Source of the DNA: Curtobacterium luteum
GTDB lineage: Bacteria > Actinomycetota > Actinomycetes > Actinomycetales > Microbacteriaceae
Reading direction: 5' to 3'
Assembly (NCBI RefSeq): GCF_014646995.1
Contig: NZ_BMOI01000004.1
Span: 1-64,000, forward strand
Length of the DNA: 64,000 nt
The notes under the pieces are model-generated. The model was not told the origin of the DNA. It saw only the letters and a list, made by a program, of their open reading frames with translations, and searched no databases. Positions 36,246 to 45,054 of the stretch are shown here, one piece after another. How positions within the stretch are numbered: the first letter of the stretch is position 1; each line of letters opens with the position of its first letter. The position numbers were made by a program, and so were the translations under genes.

Positions 36246-37564
36246 GCGGTGGGCTTCCCTGTGGTCGTGGGCGAGGAGTCGTCGAACGCGTGCTCGACGT
36301 CGTCGAGGGCTGTGGTGCGCTCGGCGAGGACCGAGACGAGGTGACGGCGCTTGCCCTCCACCCGGTCGGCGACGAGGACGATGCCGTCGACGGTGACGCG
36401 GTCGCCGCGCGTGGCGAGGTGGCCGAGCTCCTTCACGAGCAAGCCGCCGGCGGTGTCGACGTCGTCGTCCTCGAGCTCGATGCCGAACAGGTCGCCGAGT
36501 TCGTCGATCGGCATCCGGGCCGCGATGCGCCAGACGCCCGGTTCGACCTCGACCCGGTCGACCACCGCGCGGTCGTACTCGTCCGAGATGTCGCCGACGA
36601 GCTCCTCGATGAGGTCCTCCATCGTGACGAGTCCGGCCACGCCGCCGTACTCGTCGACGACGAGCAGCAGGTGGTTCTTACCCGCCTGCATCGCGCGGAG
36701 CGTGTCGTCGGCAGCCTTCGACTCCGGCACGAACCCGGCAGGCCGCAGCAGGCCGCTGACCGGTTCGGCGCCGGCGCCCGGGCGTTCGTAGAGGGCACGG
36801 GACACGTCGCGGAGGTACAGCACGCCGAGGACGTCGTCGCTGTCCTTGCCCGTGACCGGCATGCGGGACACCCCGGACGCGAGGAACTGCTCCATCGCGG
36901 CGCCGAGCGTGTCCGAGCCGTCGACGGTCGTCATGTCGGTGCGCGGCACCATGACCTCGCGCACCAGGGTGTCGCTGAACTCGAACACCGAGTGGATGAG
37001 TTCACGGTCGTCGGCTTCGAGCACGTTGCTCTCGGCGGCCTCGTCGACCAGGGACAGCAGCTGCTCCTCGCTGGACACGGTGGAGGCGCTCCGGCCACGC
37101 CCCGGTGTGACGCGGTCGCCGATCGCGACGAGCAGCCCGGCGAGCGGCCCGAGGACGATGCGGACCGCGCGGACGAGTCCGCCGGTCACGGCGATGAGCC
37201 GCTCGGCGTGCGCGCGACCGACGCTGCGCGGACTCGACCCGACCAGGACGAAGGAGACCGCCGTCATCACGGCCGCGGACACGACGAGCGCGACCCACCA
37301 CGTGTCGAAGACCGTCACGAGCGCGATCGTCACGAGGACCGCTGCGGCGGTCTCGGCGAGGACCCGGACGAAGTTCAGCGCGTTGACGTGGGCGCCGACG
37401 TCGTCCGCGATCGCCTCGATCGCGCGGCGACGCTTGGCGCCCCGGGCGATCTCGTCGAGGTCGGCGCGGGACAACACGGACAGGGCGGCGTCCGAGGCGG
37501 CGAGCACACCGCCGGCGACGACGAGCACCAACGCCACCGCGAGCAGGACGGCGACGAGCAGCAT
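36242..37564 (-). CDS. hemolysin-family CNNM/CBS-pair membrane protein (CorC-like)
   Basis: Encodes 440 aa. The N-terminal CNNM domain has four helices (first LLVAVLLAVALVLVVAGGVLA). Two CBS domains follow (DVLGVLYLRDV and LLVVDEYGGVAGLVTMEDL), then a C-terminal CorC_HlyC transporter-associated domain (GVWRIAARMPIDELGDLFG). The family handles Mg2+ export in several bacteria; older names call it hemolysin. It lies between ybeY (4-nt gap) and era (ATGA), its usual place in actinobacteria. Confidence 0.93.
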   Translation of the reverse strand: MLLVAVLLAVALVLVVAGGVLAASDAALSVLSRADLDEIARGAKRRRAIEAIADDVGAHVNALNFVRVLAETAAAVLVTIALVTVFDTWWVALVVSAAVMTAVSFVLVGSSPRSVGRAHAERLIAVTGGLVRAVRIVLGPLAGLLVAIGDRVTPGRGRSASTVSSEEQLLSLVDEAAESNVLEADDRELIHSVFEFSDTLVREVMVPRTDMTTVDGSDTLGAAMEQFLASGVSRMPVTGKDSDDVLGVLYLRDVSRALYERPGAGAEPVSGLLRPAGFVPESKAADDTLRAMQAGKNHLLLVVDEYGGVAGLVTMEDLIEELVGDISDEYDRAVVDRVEVEPGVWRIAARMPIDELGDLFGIELEDDDVDTAGGLLVKELGHLATRGDRVTVDGIVLVADRVEGKRRHLVSVLAERTTALDDVEHAFDDSSPTTTGKPTA

Positions 37565-37568
37565 CAGG

Positions 37569-38030
37569 TCACCGCCCTCGGTGCTGCGCGGCGAACGCGG
37601 CGAGGATCTCGCCCTGGAGGCCGAACATCTCGGCCTTCTCCTCCGGCTCCGCGTGGTCGAACCCGAGGAGGTGCAGGATGCCGTGGCAGGTGAGCAGGAG
37701 CATCTCGTCGGTCGTCGAGTGCCCCGCGGTCTTCGCTTGTTCCTCGGCGACCTGCGGGCACAGCACGATGTCCCCGAGCAGCCCGGCCGGGGTCGGGTCG
37801 TCCTCCGTGCCGGGACGGAGCTCGTCCATCGGGAAGCTGAGGACGTCGGTCGGCCCCGGTTCGTCCATCCACCGGACGTGCAGCTGCTCCATCGCGCCCT
37901 CGTCGACGAGCACGATGGCGAGCTCCGCGTCGGCGTGGACGTGCAGCGCGTCGAGCGCGAAGGAGGCGAGGCGCTGGATCGCGGCCTCGTCGACCTCCAC
38001 CCCGGACTCGTTGTTGAGCTCGATGCTCAC
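37569..38030 (-). CDS. ybeY: endoribonuclease YbeY (rRNA maturation factor)
   Basis: Encodes 153 aa. The zinc-binding signature [16 protein letters not shown] near residue 120 contains three His ligands, preceded by [19 protein letters not shown]. It takes part in 16S rRNA 3' end processing and ribosome quality control. The ATG overlaps the phoH stop (ATGA). With phoH upstream and era downstream this is the classic phoH-ybeY-era arrangement. Confidence 0.96.
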   Translation of the reverse strand: MSIELNNESGVEVDEAAIQRLASFALDALHVHADAELAIVLVDEGAMEQLHVRWMDEPGPTDVLSFPMDELRPGTEDDPTPAGLLGDIVLCPQVAEEQAKTAGHSTTDEMLLLTCHGILHLLGFDHAEPEEKAEMFGLQGEILAAFAAQHRGR

Positions 38031-39151
38031 CGGTTCCCTCCTCGGGGATCGTTCTGCGGGTACGGGGAACGCTGGCGGTCCTGCGGCGGCCGGCCCCGGC
38101 GCTCGGCACGGTTCACGCCGGCCGGGTTGCCCTCGGGCGCGGTGCCCCGGCCGCCGGGGCGGTGCCCGGCCTGCTCGGCCAGGCGTTCCTCGTCGTAGGC
38201 GGTGTACGCGTCGACGATGCGGCCGACGAGCGTGTGGCGGACCACGTCCTCGCTCCCGAGACGGGCGAAGTGGATGTCGTCGACGTGGTCGAGGATACGG
38301 GTCACCAGGCGCAGGCCCGACAGGTTGCCGGGCAGGTCGACCTGGGTGATGTCGCCCGTGACCACCATCTTCGACCCGAACCCGAGGCGGGTGAGGAACA
38401 TCTTCATCTGCTCGGGCGTGGTGTTCTGCGCCTCGTCGAGGATGACGAACGAGTCGTTGAGCGTCCGACCGCGCATGTACGCCAGCGGAGCGACCTCGAC
38501 CGTGCCGGCCGCCAACAGCTTCGGCACGAGCTCGGGGTCCATCATCTCGTTGAGGGCGTCGTACAGCGGCCGGAGGTAGGGGTCGATCTTGTCGGTCAGC
38601 GTGCCGGGGAGGAACCCGAGCCGCTCGCCGGCCTCGACCGCGGGACGCGTGAGGATGATCCGCGTGACCTCGCGCCGCTGCAGCGCCTGCACCGCCTTGG
38701 CCATCGCCAGGTAGGTCTTGCCGGTGCCGGCGGGGCCGATGTCGAACGTGATGGTGTGCTGGTCGATCGCGTCGACGTAGGCGCGCTGGCCGTCGGTCTT
38801 CGGTCGCACCGACTTGCCCCGGCTCTGCACGATGGGCGTGCCGAACGTGTCGGACGGCTTGCGGTCGTCGTCGAGGATCCGTGCGGAGGTCGGGATGTCG
38901 GCCGGGCCGATGTCCTGGCCGCGCTTGACCATGCCGACGAGTTCGTCGACGAGGGCGCGTGCCCTCGCGACGTCGCGCTCCGGCCCGCTGAGGCTGACCT
39001 CGTTGCCGCGGACGACGACGCGGACCCCGGGGTACTGGCGTTCGACGGTCTTCAGGAGTCGGTCCTGGGGGCCGAGCAGCTGCACCATGGCGATGCCGTC
39101 GACGGTGAGCTCGGACGTGGTGTCCTGCTCGAGTGGTTCGTTATCCGGCAA
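38027..39151 (-). CDS. PhoH family ATPase
   Basis: Encodes 374 aa from a TTG start. An N-terminal KH-like part ([19 protein letters not shown]) precedes the PhoH ATPase core: Walker [19 protein letters not shown] and Walker [20 protein letters not shown]. The 60-residue C-terminal tail is basic and glycine-rich. Relatives act in RNA metabolism. I chose TTG 39151 because GGAAGG lies 5 nt before it and no ATG or GTG occurs before the conserved region. It overlaps the HIT gene by 11 nt in another frame. Confidence 0.93.
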   Translation of the reverse strand: MPDNEPLEQDTTSELTVDGIAMVQLLGPQDRLLKTVERQYPGVRVVVRGNEVSLSGPERDVARARALVDELVGMVKRGQDIGPADIPTSARILDDDRKPSDTFGTPIVQSRGKSVRPKTDGQRAYVDAIDQHTITFDIGPAGTGKTYLAMAKAVQALQRREVTRIILTRPAVEAGERLGFLPGTLTDKIDPYLRPLYDALNEMMDPELVPKLLAAGTVEVAPLAYMRGRTLNDSFVILDEAQNTTPEQMKMFLTRLGFGSKMVVTGDITQVDLPGNLSGLRLVTRILDHVDDIHFARLGSEDVVRHTLVGRIVDAYTAYDEERLAEQAGHRPGGRGTAPEGNPAGVNRAERRGRPPQDRQRSPYPQNDPRGGNR

Positions 39152-39494
39152 GGGTGCCTTCCTGCAGTTCGCCTGCGAGTACGTGCGCGTGCACGTGGAA
39201 CACGGTCTGACCGGCTGCTTCGCCGGTGTTGAACACGAGACGGTACTGGCCGCCCGCACGCTCGTCGGCGATGCGCTGCGCGGTGGCGACCACGTGGGAG
39301 AGGAGGTCCGGGTCCCCGGCGGCGAGCTCGGTGACGTTCCGGTACTGCTCGGTCTTGGGGACGACGAGCACGTGGACGGGTGCCTTCGGCGCGATGTCCT
39401 CGAACGCGATGACGCGGTCGTCCTCGGCGACGACGGTCGCCGGGATCTCGCGCGCAATGATCTTCGAGAAGACGCTGGGCGTGCCGGTGCTCAT
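39141..39494 (-). CDS. HIT family nucleotide-binding protein
   Basis: Encodes 117 aa. The HIT signature is QTVFHVHAHVLAG near the C-terminus, and the N-terminal half has FSKIIAREIPATVVAEDDRVIAFEDI and APVHVLVVPKT, as in the HINT branch. These are small nucleotide phosphoramidases; the substrate is unknown. It sits between rsmE and phoH, where HIT genes commonly occur in actinobacteria. ATG 39494. Confidence 0.94.
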   Translation of the reverse strand: MSTGTPSVFSKIIAREIPATVVAEDDRVIAFEDIAPKAPVHVLVVPKTEQYRNVTELAAGDPDLLSHVVATAQRIADERAGGQYRLVFNTGEAAGQTVFHVHAHVLAGELQEGTLAG

Positions 39495-39528
39495 GTCCCC
39501 ATCGTAGAACGCGCCGCCGACGACGGGC

Positions 39529-40266
39529 CTACCAGCGTCCGAGCCGCGTCTGGAGGATCGCCAGCGCAGCCGGACCCGCGGTCGAGGTGCGGAGGACGGT
39601 GTCGCCGAGCCGGACGCGGACCGCTCCGGCGGCGACGAGCCGGTCGAACTCGCTGCCGTCGATGCCGCCCTCGGGTCCGACCACGAGGGTGATGTCGTCG
39701 ACGTCGGCCGGGGCGTCCCAGGCGGAGAGGCGGACGTCCGCGACCGGGTCGAGCACGAGCACCACCCGCCCGGTGCCCACGGACGCCGCCAGCTGTGCCG
39801 TGGTGACCGGCTGCGCGACGACGGGGACCCGCGGGCGGACGGCCTGCTTGGAGGCCTCGTGCGCGATGGACGCCCAGCGCGCCCGGCCCTTCTCGACCTT
39901 CGCACCCTCCCACCGCGAGACACTGCGGGCAGCCGCCCACGGCACGATCCGGTCGACGCCGATCTCGGTCGACGCCTGCACGGCCATCTCGTCACGGCCG
40001 CCCTTCGCGAGCGCCTGCACGAGGGTCAGGGTCGGTGACGGCGCCGGGACCACCTCGAGCGTGGCCACCTCCAGCACGAGCGCATCCCGCTCGGTGGAGA
40101 CGACGGGTCCGGACACCACGGTGCCGTCGCCGTCACCGATCCGCAGCGTCTCCCCGAGGCGCACCCGCGCGACGGACACCGCGTGCCGGCCCTCCGCACC
40201 GTCGAGGGTCACGTGCCCGCCCTCGGTGACGCCGTCGAGCGACCCGACGAGGTAGAGCGACGCCAT
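39529..40266 (-). CDS. rsmE: 16S rRNA m3U1498 methyltransferase
   Basis: Encodes 245 aa. An N-terminal PUA-like domain (GAEGRHAVSVARVRLGETLR) is followed by the SPOUT knot with ITLVVGPEGGIDGSEFDRL and RLGDTVLRTSTAGPAALAIL, which bind S-adenosylmethionine. It methylates U1498 of 16S rRNA. The ATG shares one base with the dnaJ stop (TGATG), so the pair is tightly coupled. Confidence 0.95.
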   Translation of the reverse strand: MASLYLVGSLDGVTEGGHVTLDGAEGRHAVSVARVRLGETLRIGDGDGTVVSGPVVSTERDALVLEVATLEVVPAPSPTLTLVQALAKGGRDEMAVQASTEIGVDRIVPWAAARSVSRWEGAKVEKGRARWASIAHEASKQAVRPRVPVVAQPVTTAQLAASVGTGRVVLVLDPVADVRLSAWDAPADVDDITLVVGPEGGIDGSEFDRLVAAGAVRVRLGDTVLRTSTAGPAALAILQTRLGRW

Positions 40267-41378
40267 CAGAAGTTGAAGAAGCGGTCGCGGAGCTTGCCGA
40301 ACATGCCCTGCTGGAACCGGGCGAGCTGGGGCTTCGTGGCCTTGTGCGACTTCGCGAGCTGCTCGACCAGCTGGCGCTCCTTGTGCGACAGCTTCGTCGG
40401 CGTCACGACCTGCACACCGACTCGCAGGTCGCCACGTCCGCTGCCGCGCAGCTTCGTGACACCGCGGTCCTTCAGGACGAGCACGTCGGCACTCTGCACA
40501 CCGGGACGGATCTCGAGCTCGACCGGACCGTCGAGGCCGTCGATCGTCGTGGTCGTGCCGAGGATCGCGTCCGTCATGCCGACCTCGAGCGTCGCGAGCA
40601 GGTCGTCGCCGTCGCGGCTGAAGACGTCGTGGTGCCGGACGCGGATCTCGAGGTAGAGGTCACCGGAGGGGCCGCCGGCCGGACCGACCTCGCCCTGGCC
40701 CGGCATCTGCAGGCGTAGGCCCGAGTCGACGCCGGCGGGGACGTCGACCGGGATCGAGCGACGGGCGCGCACGCGGCCCTGCCCCTGGCACGTCGGGCAC
40801 GGGTTCGGGATGACCGTGCCGTAGCCGCGGCAGGTGCCGCACGGCGCACTCGTCACCACGTTGCCGAGGAGCGAGCGGACCTGCCGCTGGATGTGGCCGG
40901 AACCGCCGCAGATGTCGCACGTGCGCGGGCTCGTGCCCGGAGCGCAGCACGAGCCGTGGCAGGTCTCGCACAGCACGGCGGTGTCGACCTCGACCTCCTT
41001 GTGGGTGCCGAAGACGACCTCGTCGAGGTCGACGTCGATGCGCAGCAGGGCGTCCTGTCCCCGCTCGGCGCGGCTGCGGGGACCGGATCCCCGGCCGCCG
41101 CCGCCCCCGCCGAAGAACGCGTCGAAGATGTCGCTGAAGCCCGCGGCACCGCCACCGCCGAACGGGCTGTCGGCCTGCGGTCCGGCGTCGTACCGGCGGC
41201 GCTGTTCGGGGTCGCTCAGCACGTCGTACGCGTGCGTCACGTCCTTGAAGCGCTCGGCGGCGTCCGGGCTCGGGTTCACGTCCGGGTGCAGCTCGCGCGC
41301 CAAGCGCCGGTAGGCCTTCTTGATGTCGGCATCGGAGGCGTCCGGCTGGACGCCGAGGACGTCGTAGTGGTCTGCCAC
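40266..41378 (-). CDS. dnaJ: chaperone DnaJ (HrcA-linked copy)
   Basis: Encodes 370 aa with the full type I plan: J domain with HPD (RELHPDVNPSP), a Gly/Phe-rich linker, a four-repeat zinc-finger region, and the C-terminal substrate domains. The first zinc repeat reads CETCHGSC where the consensus is CXXCXGXG, so the last Gly is Cys; the other three repeats (CDICGGSG, CGTCRGYG, CPTCQGQG) are normal. It stimulates DnaK ATPase and delivers substrates. It lies directly after hrcA, as in the second dnaJ of most actinobacteria. GTG start with GAGGG 5 nt upstream. Confidence 0.95.
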   Translation of the reverse strand: MADHYDVLGVQPDASDADIKKAYRRLARELHPDVNPSPDAAERFKDVTHAYDVLSDPEQRRRYDAGPQADSPFGGGGAAGFSDIFDAFFGGGGGGRGSGPRSRAERGQDALLRIDVDLDEVVFGTHKEVEVDTAVLCETCHGSCCAPGTSPRTCDICGGSGHIQRQVRSLLGNVVTSAPCGTCRGYGTVIPNPCPTCQGQGRVRARRSIPVDVPAGVDSGLRLQMPGQGEVGPAGGPSGDLYLEIRVRHHDVFSRDGDDLLATLEVGMTDAILGTTTTIDGLDGPVELEIRPGVQSADVLVLKDRGVTKLRGSGRGDLRVGVQVVTPTKLSHKERQLVEQLAKSHKATKPQLARFQQGMFGKLRDRFFNF

Positions 41379-41465
41379 GTATCCCTCAGAGTGTTTCGGT
41401 TCGGTCGGTCTGGAGGCCCGGTGCGGGTCGTGCGCGAGGGTCGCGCCGATCGCGGTGCGGGCCGG

Positions 41466-42485
41466 TCAATGTTCGCCCAGGAGCTTGGACAGGTACCGTG
41501 CGACGGCGCGGACCGCGGCCATGTTCGTGCCGTAGTCCATCCGGGTCGGCCCGAGCACGCCGAGCCGTGCCACCTCGCCGCCGGCGAGGTAGCCACCCGC
41601 GACGATGCTCGTGGCGTCGAGCCCGTACTCGGCGTTCTCGGCGCCGATGCTCGCCGCCACCGCGATGTCGTCCACCTGCATCTCGCCGAACAACCGGAGC
41701 AGGGTGACTTGTTCCTCGATGGCTTCGAGCACGGGGAAGAGCCCGCCGGAGAAGTCCTGCTCGCTCTTCGCGAGGTTCGCCGCGCCCGCCATCAGCAGGC
41801 GGTCCTGCCGGTTCGCGGCCACCTGCTCGATGAGGGTCGCCACGACGATCCCGGCAAGGGGCTGGACGTCGGGCCGGAGCTGCTGCGGGACCGCGCGGAG
41901 CGCACCGGGGACGTCCTGCAGGAGGAGTCCGACGGTCGCGCCGTTGACGACACTGCGGAGCTCGGTCAGGGCGGACTCGTCGAGGGCGACGTCGCTCTCG
42001 ACCACCCGCTGCTCGACCCGGGCGGTGTCAGTGATGAGCACGACCATCAACCGCGTGTCGCCGAGCCGGACGAGTTCGACGTGCTGGACGCGGGCGCGCA
42101 CCAGCGAGGGGTACTGCACGAGCGCCACCTGGTTCGTGAGCTGGCTGAGCAGCCGCACGGTGCGTCCGAGGACGTCGTCGAGGTCACCCGAGGCGCCCAG
42201 GAAGGTCTCGATCGCGTGCCGCTGCGCGCTCGACAGCGGGCGGGCCGCGGCCAGGTGGTCGACGAAGACGCGGTAGCCCTTGTCGGTCGGGACGCGACCC
42301 GAGGACGTGTGCGGCGCGACGATGAGCTGCTCGTCCTCGAGCTGGGCCATGTCGTTGCGGATCGTGGCGGCGCTGACCCCGAACGCGCGGCGGTCGACGA
42401 TCGACTTCGACCCGACCGGCTCCCGCGAGGCGACGTAGTCCCGCACGATGGCCTTGAGGACTTCGAGGCTGCGTTCGCTGACCAC
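41466..42485 (-). CDS. hrcA: heat-inducible transcription repressor HrcA
   Basis: Encodes 339 aa. The winged helix N-terminus contains SRE.VGSKSI and VSAATIRNDMAQLEDEQLI, followed by HTSSGRVPTDKGYRVFVD, then the GAF-like dimerisation domain. HrcA binds CIRCE operators and represses chaperone genes. GTG 42485 was chosen because GGAAGGGG lies just upstream; an ATG at 42512 would overlap the operator. It heads the operon running to era. A degenerate CIRCE and a TAGGAT -10 box precede it, so it should repress itself. Confidence 0.96.
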   Translation of the reverse strand: MVSERSLEVLKAIVRDYVASREPVGSKSIVDRRAFGVSAATIRNDMAQLEDEQLIVAPHTSSGRVPTDKGYRVFVDHLAAARPLSSAQRHAIETFLGASGDLDDVLGRTVRLLSQLTNQVALVQYPSLVRARVQHVELVRLGDTRLMVVLITDTARVEQRVVESDVALDESALTELRSVVNGATVGLLLQDVPGALRAVPQQLRPDVQPLAGIVVATLIEQVAANRQDRLLMAGAANLAKSEQDFSGGLFPVLEAIEEQVTLLRLFGEMQVDDIAVAASIGAENAEYGLDATSIVAGGYLAGGEVARLGVLGPTRMDYGTNMAAVRAVARYLSKLLGEH

Positions 42486-42505
42486 TCGATCCCCTTCCGT
42501 TCGCG

Positions 42506-42532
42506 TTGGCACTCTCGTGTGTCGACTGCTGA
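42506..42532. promoter_or_regulatory. degenerate CIRCE operator of hrcA operon
   Basis: TTGGCACTC-N9-GACTGCTGA matches the CIRCE consensus TTAGCACTC-N9-GAGTGCTAA at 15 of 18 arm positions with the exact 9-nt spacer. It lies 20 nt before the hrcA start and abuts the TAGGAT -10 box, so bound HrcA would cover the transcription start. Confidence 0.75.
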
Positions 42533-42537
42533 TCCTA
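42532..42537 (-). promoter_or_regulatory. -10 box of hrcA operon
   Basis: TAGGAT on the minus strand, 46 nt before GTG 42485 and touching the CIRCE element. Confidence 0.5.
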
Positions 42538-42580
42538 CGCCCGACGGCCGACAGGGCGGGACGGGCGTCCGGCTGGTCGG

Positions 42581-42586
42581 TACGCT
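42581..42586 (+). promoter_or_regulatory. -10 box of DUF4870 gene (leaderless)
   Basis: TACGCT lies 6 nt before ATG 42593. Confidence 0.45.
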
Positions 42587-42592
42587 TCCCGC

Positions 42593-43039
42593 ATGAGCTA
42601 CGGACAGCAGCCCGGGGGCCCTGACGGCCAGCAGCCCGGGAACCCCTACGGACAGCAGCCCGGCGGGCCGGACGGCCCCCAGTACCCGCCGAACTACCAG
42701 GTCCCCCAGCCGATGAGCCCCGAGGACCAGCGGCTCTGGGCGACCCTGACGCACGTCGGCGCCATCTTCTTCAGCCTGCTCGTGCCGATCATCGCGTACC
42801 TCGTGCTGCGTGACCGCGGGCAGTTCGTGCGCGAGCACACGCGCCAGGCGCTCAATTTCCACATCACCGCGGCGATCGCGGGGTTCGTCGCGGGGCTGCT
42901 CACGGTCATCCTGATCGGGCTCGTCCTGCTCCCGATCATCTACGTGCTCGTGGTCGTCTTCTCGGTCATGGCCGCCGTCGCCGCGAACCAGGGACGCTTC
43001 TACAAGTACCCGCTCACGATCGAGTTCGTGAAGCAGTAG
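42593..43039 (+). CDS. DUF4870 domain membrane protein
   Basis: Encodes 148 aa. The first 40 residues are a Gly/Pro/Gln-rich tail with GQQPGGPDG and GQQPGNPYG-type repeats. The DUF4870/Tic20-like membrane part follows, with three or four helices: WATLTHVGAIFFSLLVPIIAYLV, then REHTRQALNFHITAAIAGF and LVLLPIIYVLVVVFSVMAAV. Function unknown; the family is common in actinobacteria and firmicutes. Divergent from hrcA with 107 bp between starts; the message appears leaderless. Confidence 0.88.
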   Translation: MSYGQQPGGPDGQQPGNPYGQQPGGPDGPQYPPNYQVPQPMSPEDQRLWATLTHVGAIFFSLLVPIIAYLVLRDRGQFVREHTRQALNFHITAAIAGFVAGLLTVILIGLVLLPIIYVLVVVFSVMAAVAANQGRFYKYPLTIEFVKQ

Positions 43040-43060
43040 CCGCGTCCGTGGAGCAGTAGG

Positions 43061-44278
43061 TCAGTCGAGCAGCTCGCGGACCACCGCGTCCGCGAGCAGC
43101 CGACCCTGCCTCGTCAACTCGACCCGACCCCGCACCGCGGCCGAGCCGTCCACGAGACCGCGTGCGATGAGCCCCGCGACCCGGCCACGGGCCTCCCGGC
43201 GGAGTTCCGACGTGGCGAGCTCGCCGCGGACCCGCGCGGCGAGGAGCACGCGCTCGACGTAGCGCGTCTCCTCGTCGAGGGTCTCCCGGCCGGCCGCGGG
43301 CGACGCTCCCGACAGCACCCGGTTCGCGTACGCGGCCGGGTGCTTCACGTTCCACCAGCGGGTCCCGGCGACGGCGGAGTGCGCGCCCGGGCCGACGCCC
43401 CACCAGTCGTGACCCTTCCAGTAGGACAGGTTGTGCCGGCTCGCGTGCGCCTCCCCGCGCGCCCAGTTCGACACCTCGTACCAGGAGTACCCGGCCGCAC
43501 CGAGGACGTCGTCGGCCAGCTCGTACATGTCCGCCGCGAGGTCGTCGTCGGGTGCCGGCAGCTCCCCGCGCGCCACCATGCGACCCATCGCCGTGCCCTC
43601 CTCGACGATGAGCGAGCACGCCGAGACGTGGTCGGGCGCACAGGCGATCGCCTGGTCGAGCGAGGTGCGCCAGTCCGCGAGTGACTCCCCCGGGGTCGAG
43701 TAGATGAGGTCGAGCGAGACGTCGAGGCCCTGCTGCTTCGCGAGGTCCACGACCAGCGGCACCCGCTCGGGGTCGTGCGTCCGGTCGAGGGTCGCGAGCA
43801 CGTGCGGGACCGCGGACTGCATGCCGTAGCTGACCCGGGTGAAGCCGCCGGCGCGGAGCGTCTCGAGCGAGTCGGCGTCGACGGAGTCCGGGTTGGCCTC
43901 GGTCGTGACCTCGGCGCCGGGCACGATCCCCCACGTCTCGTCGATCGCCCGGAGGATCATCACGAGGTCCTCGGCCGGGAGCATCGTCGGGGTCCCGCCG
44001 CCGAAGAACACCGTCGACACCGGGCGCCGCGGCACGCCCGAGCGCTCGAGGACCTCCTCGGCGAACCGGATCTCCTGCACGGCGTGGCCGGCGTAGTCGT
44101 CACGCCGGACCCCGCGCAGCTCCGACGCCGTGTACGTGTTGAAGTCGCAGTAGCCGCAGCGGACGCGGCAGAAGGGCACGTGCACGTAGACGCCGAACGG
44201 GACCTCGCCCGCGTCCGGACCGGGGATGAGCAGCCCGTCCGACGGTGCGGGGTCGGCGATCGGCAGGGCACTCGGCAT
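43061..44278 (-). CDS. hemW: radical SAM heme chaperone HemW (coproporphyrinogen oxidase-like)
   Basis: Encodes 405 aa. The radical SAM cluster motif is HVPFCRVRCGYCDFNTYT (CX3CX2C, near residue 28), then FFGGGTPTMLP and EVTTEANPDS. The C-terminal HemN-type region is seen in YEVSNWARGEAHASRHNL and YWKGHDWWGVGPGAHS. HemW relatives bind and transfer heme rather than oxidise coproporphyrinogen, and the single Cys after the cluster fits that group. ATG 44278 has GGAG 5 nt upstream; ATG 44287 is an alternative. Its 5' end is only about 30 bp from the divergent HAD gene. Confidence 0.93.
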   Translation of the reverse strand: MPSALPIADPAPSDGLLIPGPDAGEVPFGVYVHVPFCRVRCGYCDFNTYTASELRGVRRDDYAGHAVQEIRFAEEVLERSGVPRRPVSTVFFGGGTPTMLPAEDLVMILRAIDETWGIVPGAEVTTEANPDSVDADSLETLRAGGFTRVSYGMQSAVPHVLATLDRTHDPERVPLVVDLAKQQGLDVSLDLIYSTPGESLADWRTSLDQAIACAPDHVSACSLIVEEGTAMGRMVARGELPAPDDDLAADMYELADDVLGAAGYSWYEVSNWARGEAHASRHNLSYWKGHDWWGVGPGAHSAVAGTRWWNVKHPAAYANRVLSGASPAAGRETLDEETRYVERVLLAARVRGELATSELRREARGRVAGLIARGLVDGSAAVRGRVELTRQGRLLADAVVRELLD

Positions 44279-44306
44279 GGACTCCATTCTCGGTCATGAT
44301 GGAGGC

Positions 44307-44999
44307 ATGGAGCACCACACCGTCCCCACCACGGTGCTGTGGGACATCGACGGCACCCTCGTGCTGAACGCCGTGTCGCCGGGCAACCTGTACCACCTGG
44401 CACTCGAACGGGCGGTCGGCCGTGACCTCGCGCTGCGCGTCGGCCACCAGCACGGCCGGACCGATGCCGGCCTCATCGCCGAGCACGTCCGCGCGCACGA
44501 CTTCGACGACGCGCTCATCCCCACCGTCTCCGGGCACCTGCGCGACCTCACCGACGAGCGGTTCCGCGCCGGCGACCACCGGAAGCCGGCCCCTGGCGCC
44601 CGGGACCTCGTCCGGCGCTTCGCGGTCCTCGGCTGGCGCAACGGCCTGCTCACCGGCAACTCCGAGCACCGTGCGCGGGTGAAGCTCCGTGGTGCCGGGT
44701 TCGACCTCGATGCGTTCGACTGGGCGCACTCGTTCTTCGGCGACGAGGAGGTCGACCGTGCCGGGGTCACCGATCGTGCGGCGGCGGCGCTGCGGGGCGA
44801 GCGGGCCGTCATCGTCGGCGACACCCCGCGGGACGGCGAGGCTGCGGACGCCGCGGGGATCCCGTTCCTCGCGGTCGCGACCGGGGTCTACGACGTGGAG
44901 GCGCTCCGGGCGACGAGCGCGGTCGTCGTGGCTCGGGACTGCGTGGAGGACGTGCGGGTCATCGAGGACGCGATCGCGGGTCTCGCGCCCCTGGGCTGA
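44307..44999 (+). CDS. HAD family phosphatase (PGP-like)
   Basis: Encodes 230 aa. HAD motif I is VLWDIDGTLV (nucleophile and acid Asp), motif II is in RNGLLTGNSE, and motif III/IV lies in AVIVGDTPRDGEAADAAGI. A four-helix cap sits between motifs I and II, as in phosphoglycolate/beta-phosphoglucomutase-type enzymes. Substrate unknown. CATGAT lies 6 nt before the ATG and GGAGG is adjacent, so initiation is either leaderless or from a very short-spaced SD. Divergent from hemW. Confidence 0.88.
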   Translation: MEHHTVPTTVLWDIDGTLVLNAVSPGNLYHLALERAVGRDLALRVGHQHGRTDAGLIAEHVRAHDFDDALIPTVSGHLRDLTDERFRAGDHRKPAPGARDLVRRFAVLGWRNGLLTGNSEHRARVKLRGAGFDLDAFDWAHSFFGDEEVDRAGVTDRAAAALRGERAVIVGDTPRDGEAADAAGIPFLAVATGVYDVEALRATSAVVVARDCVEDVRVIEDAIAGLAPLG

Positions 45000-45054
45000 G
45001 CCGGGTCGGACCCGTCGGTCGCCGCGAGCGCCGCCGCTCGGCGCGCTCCACGCG

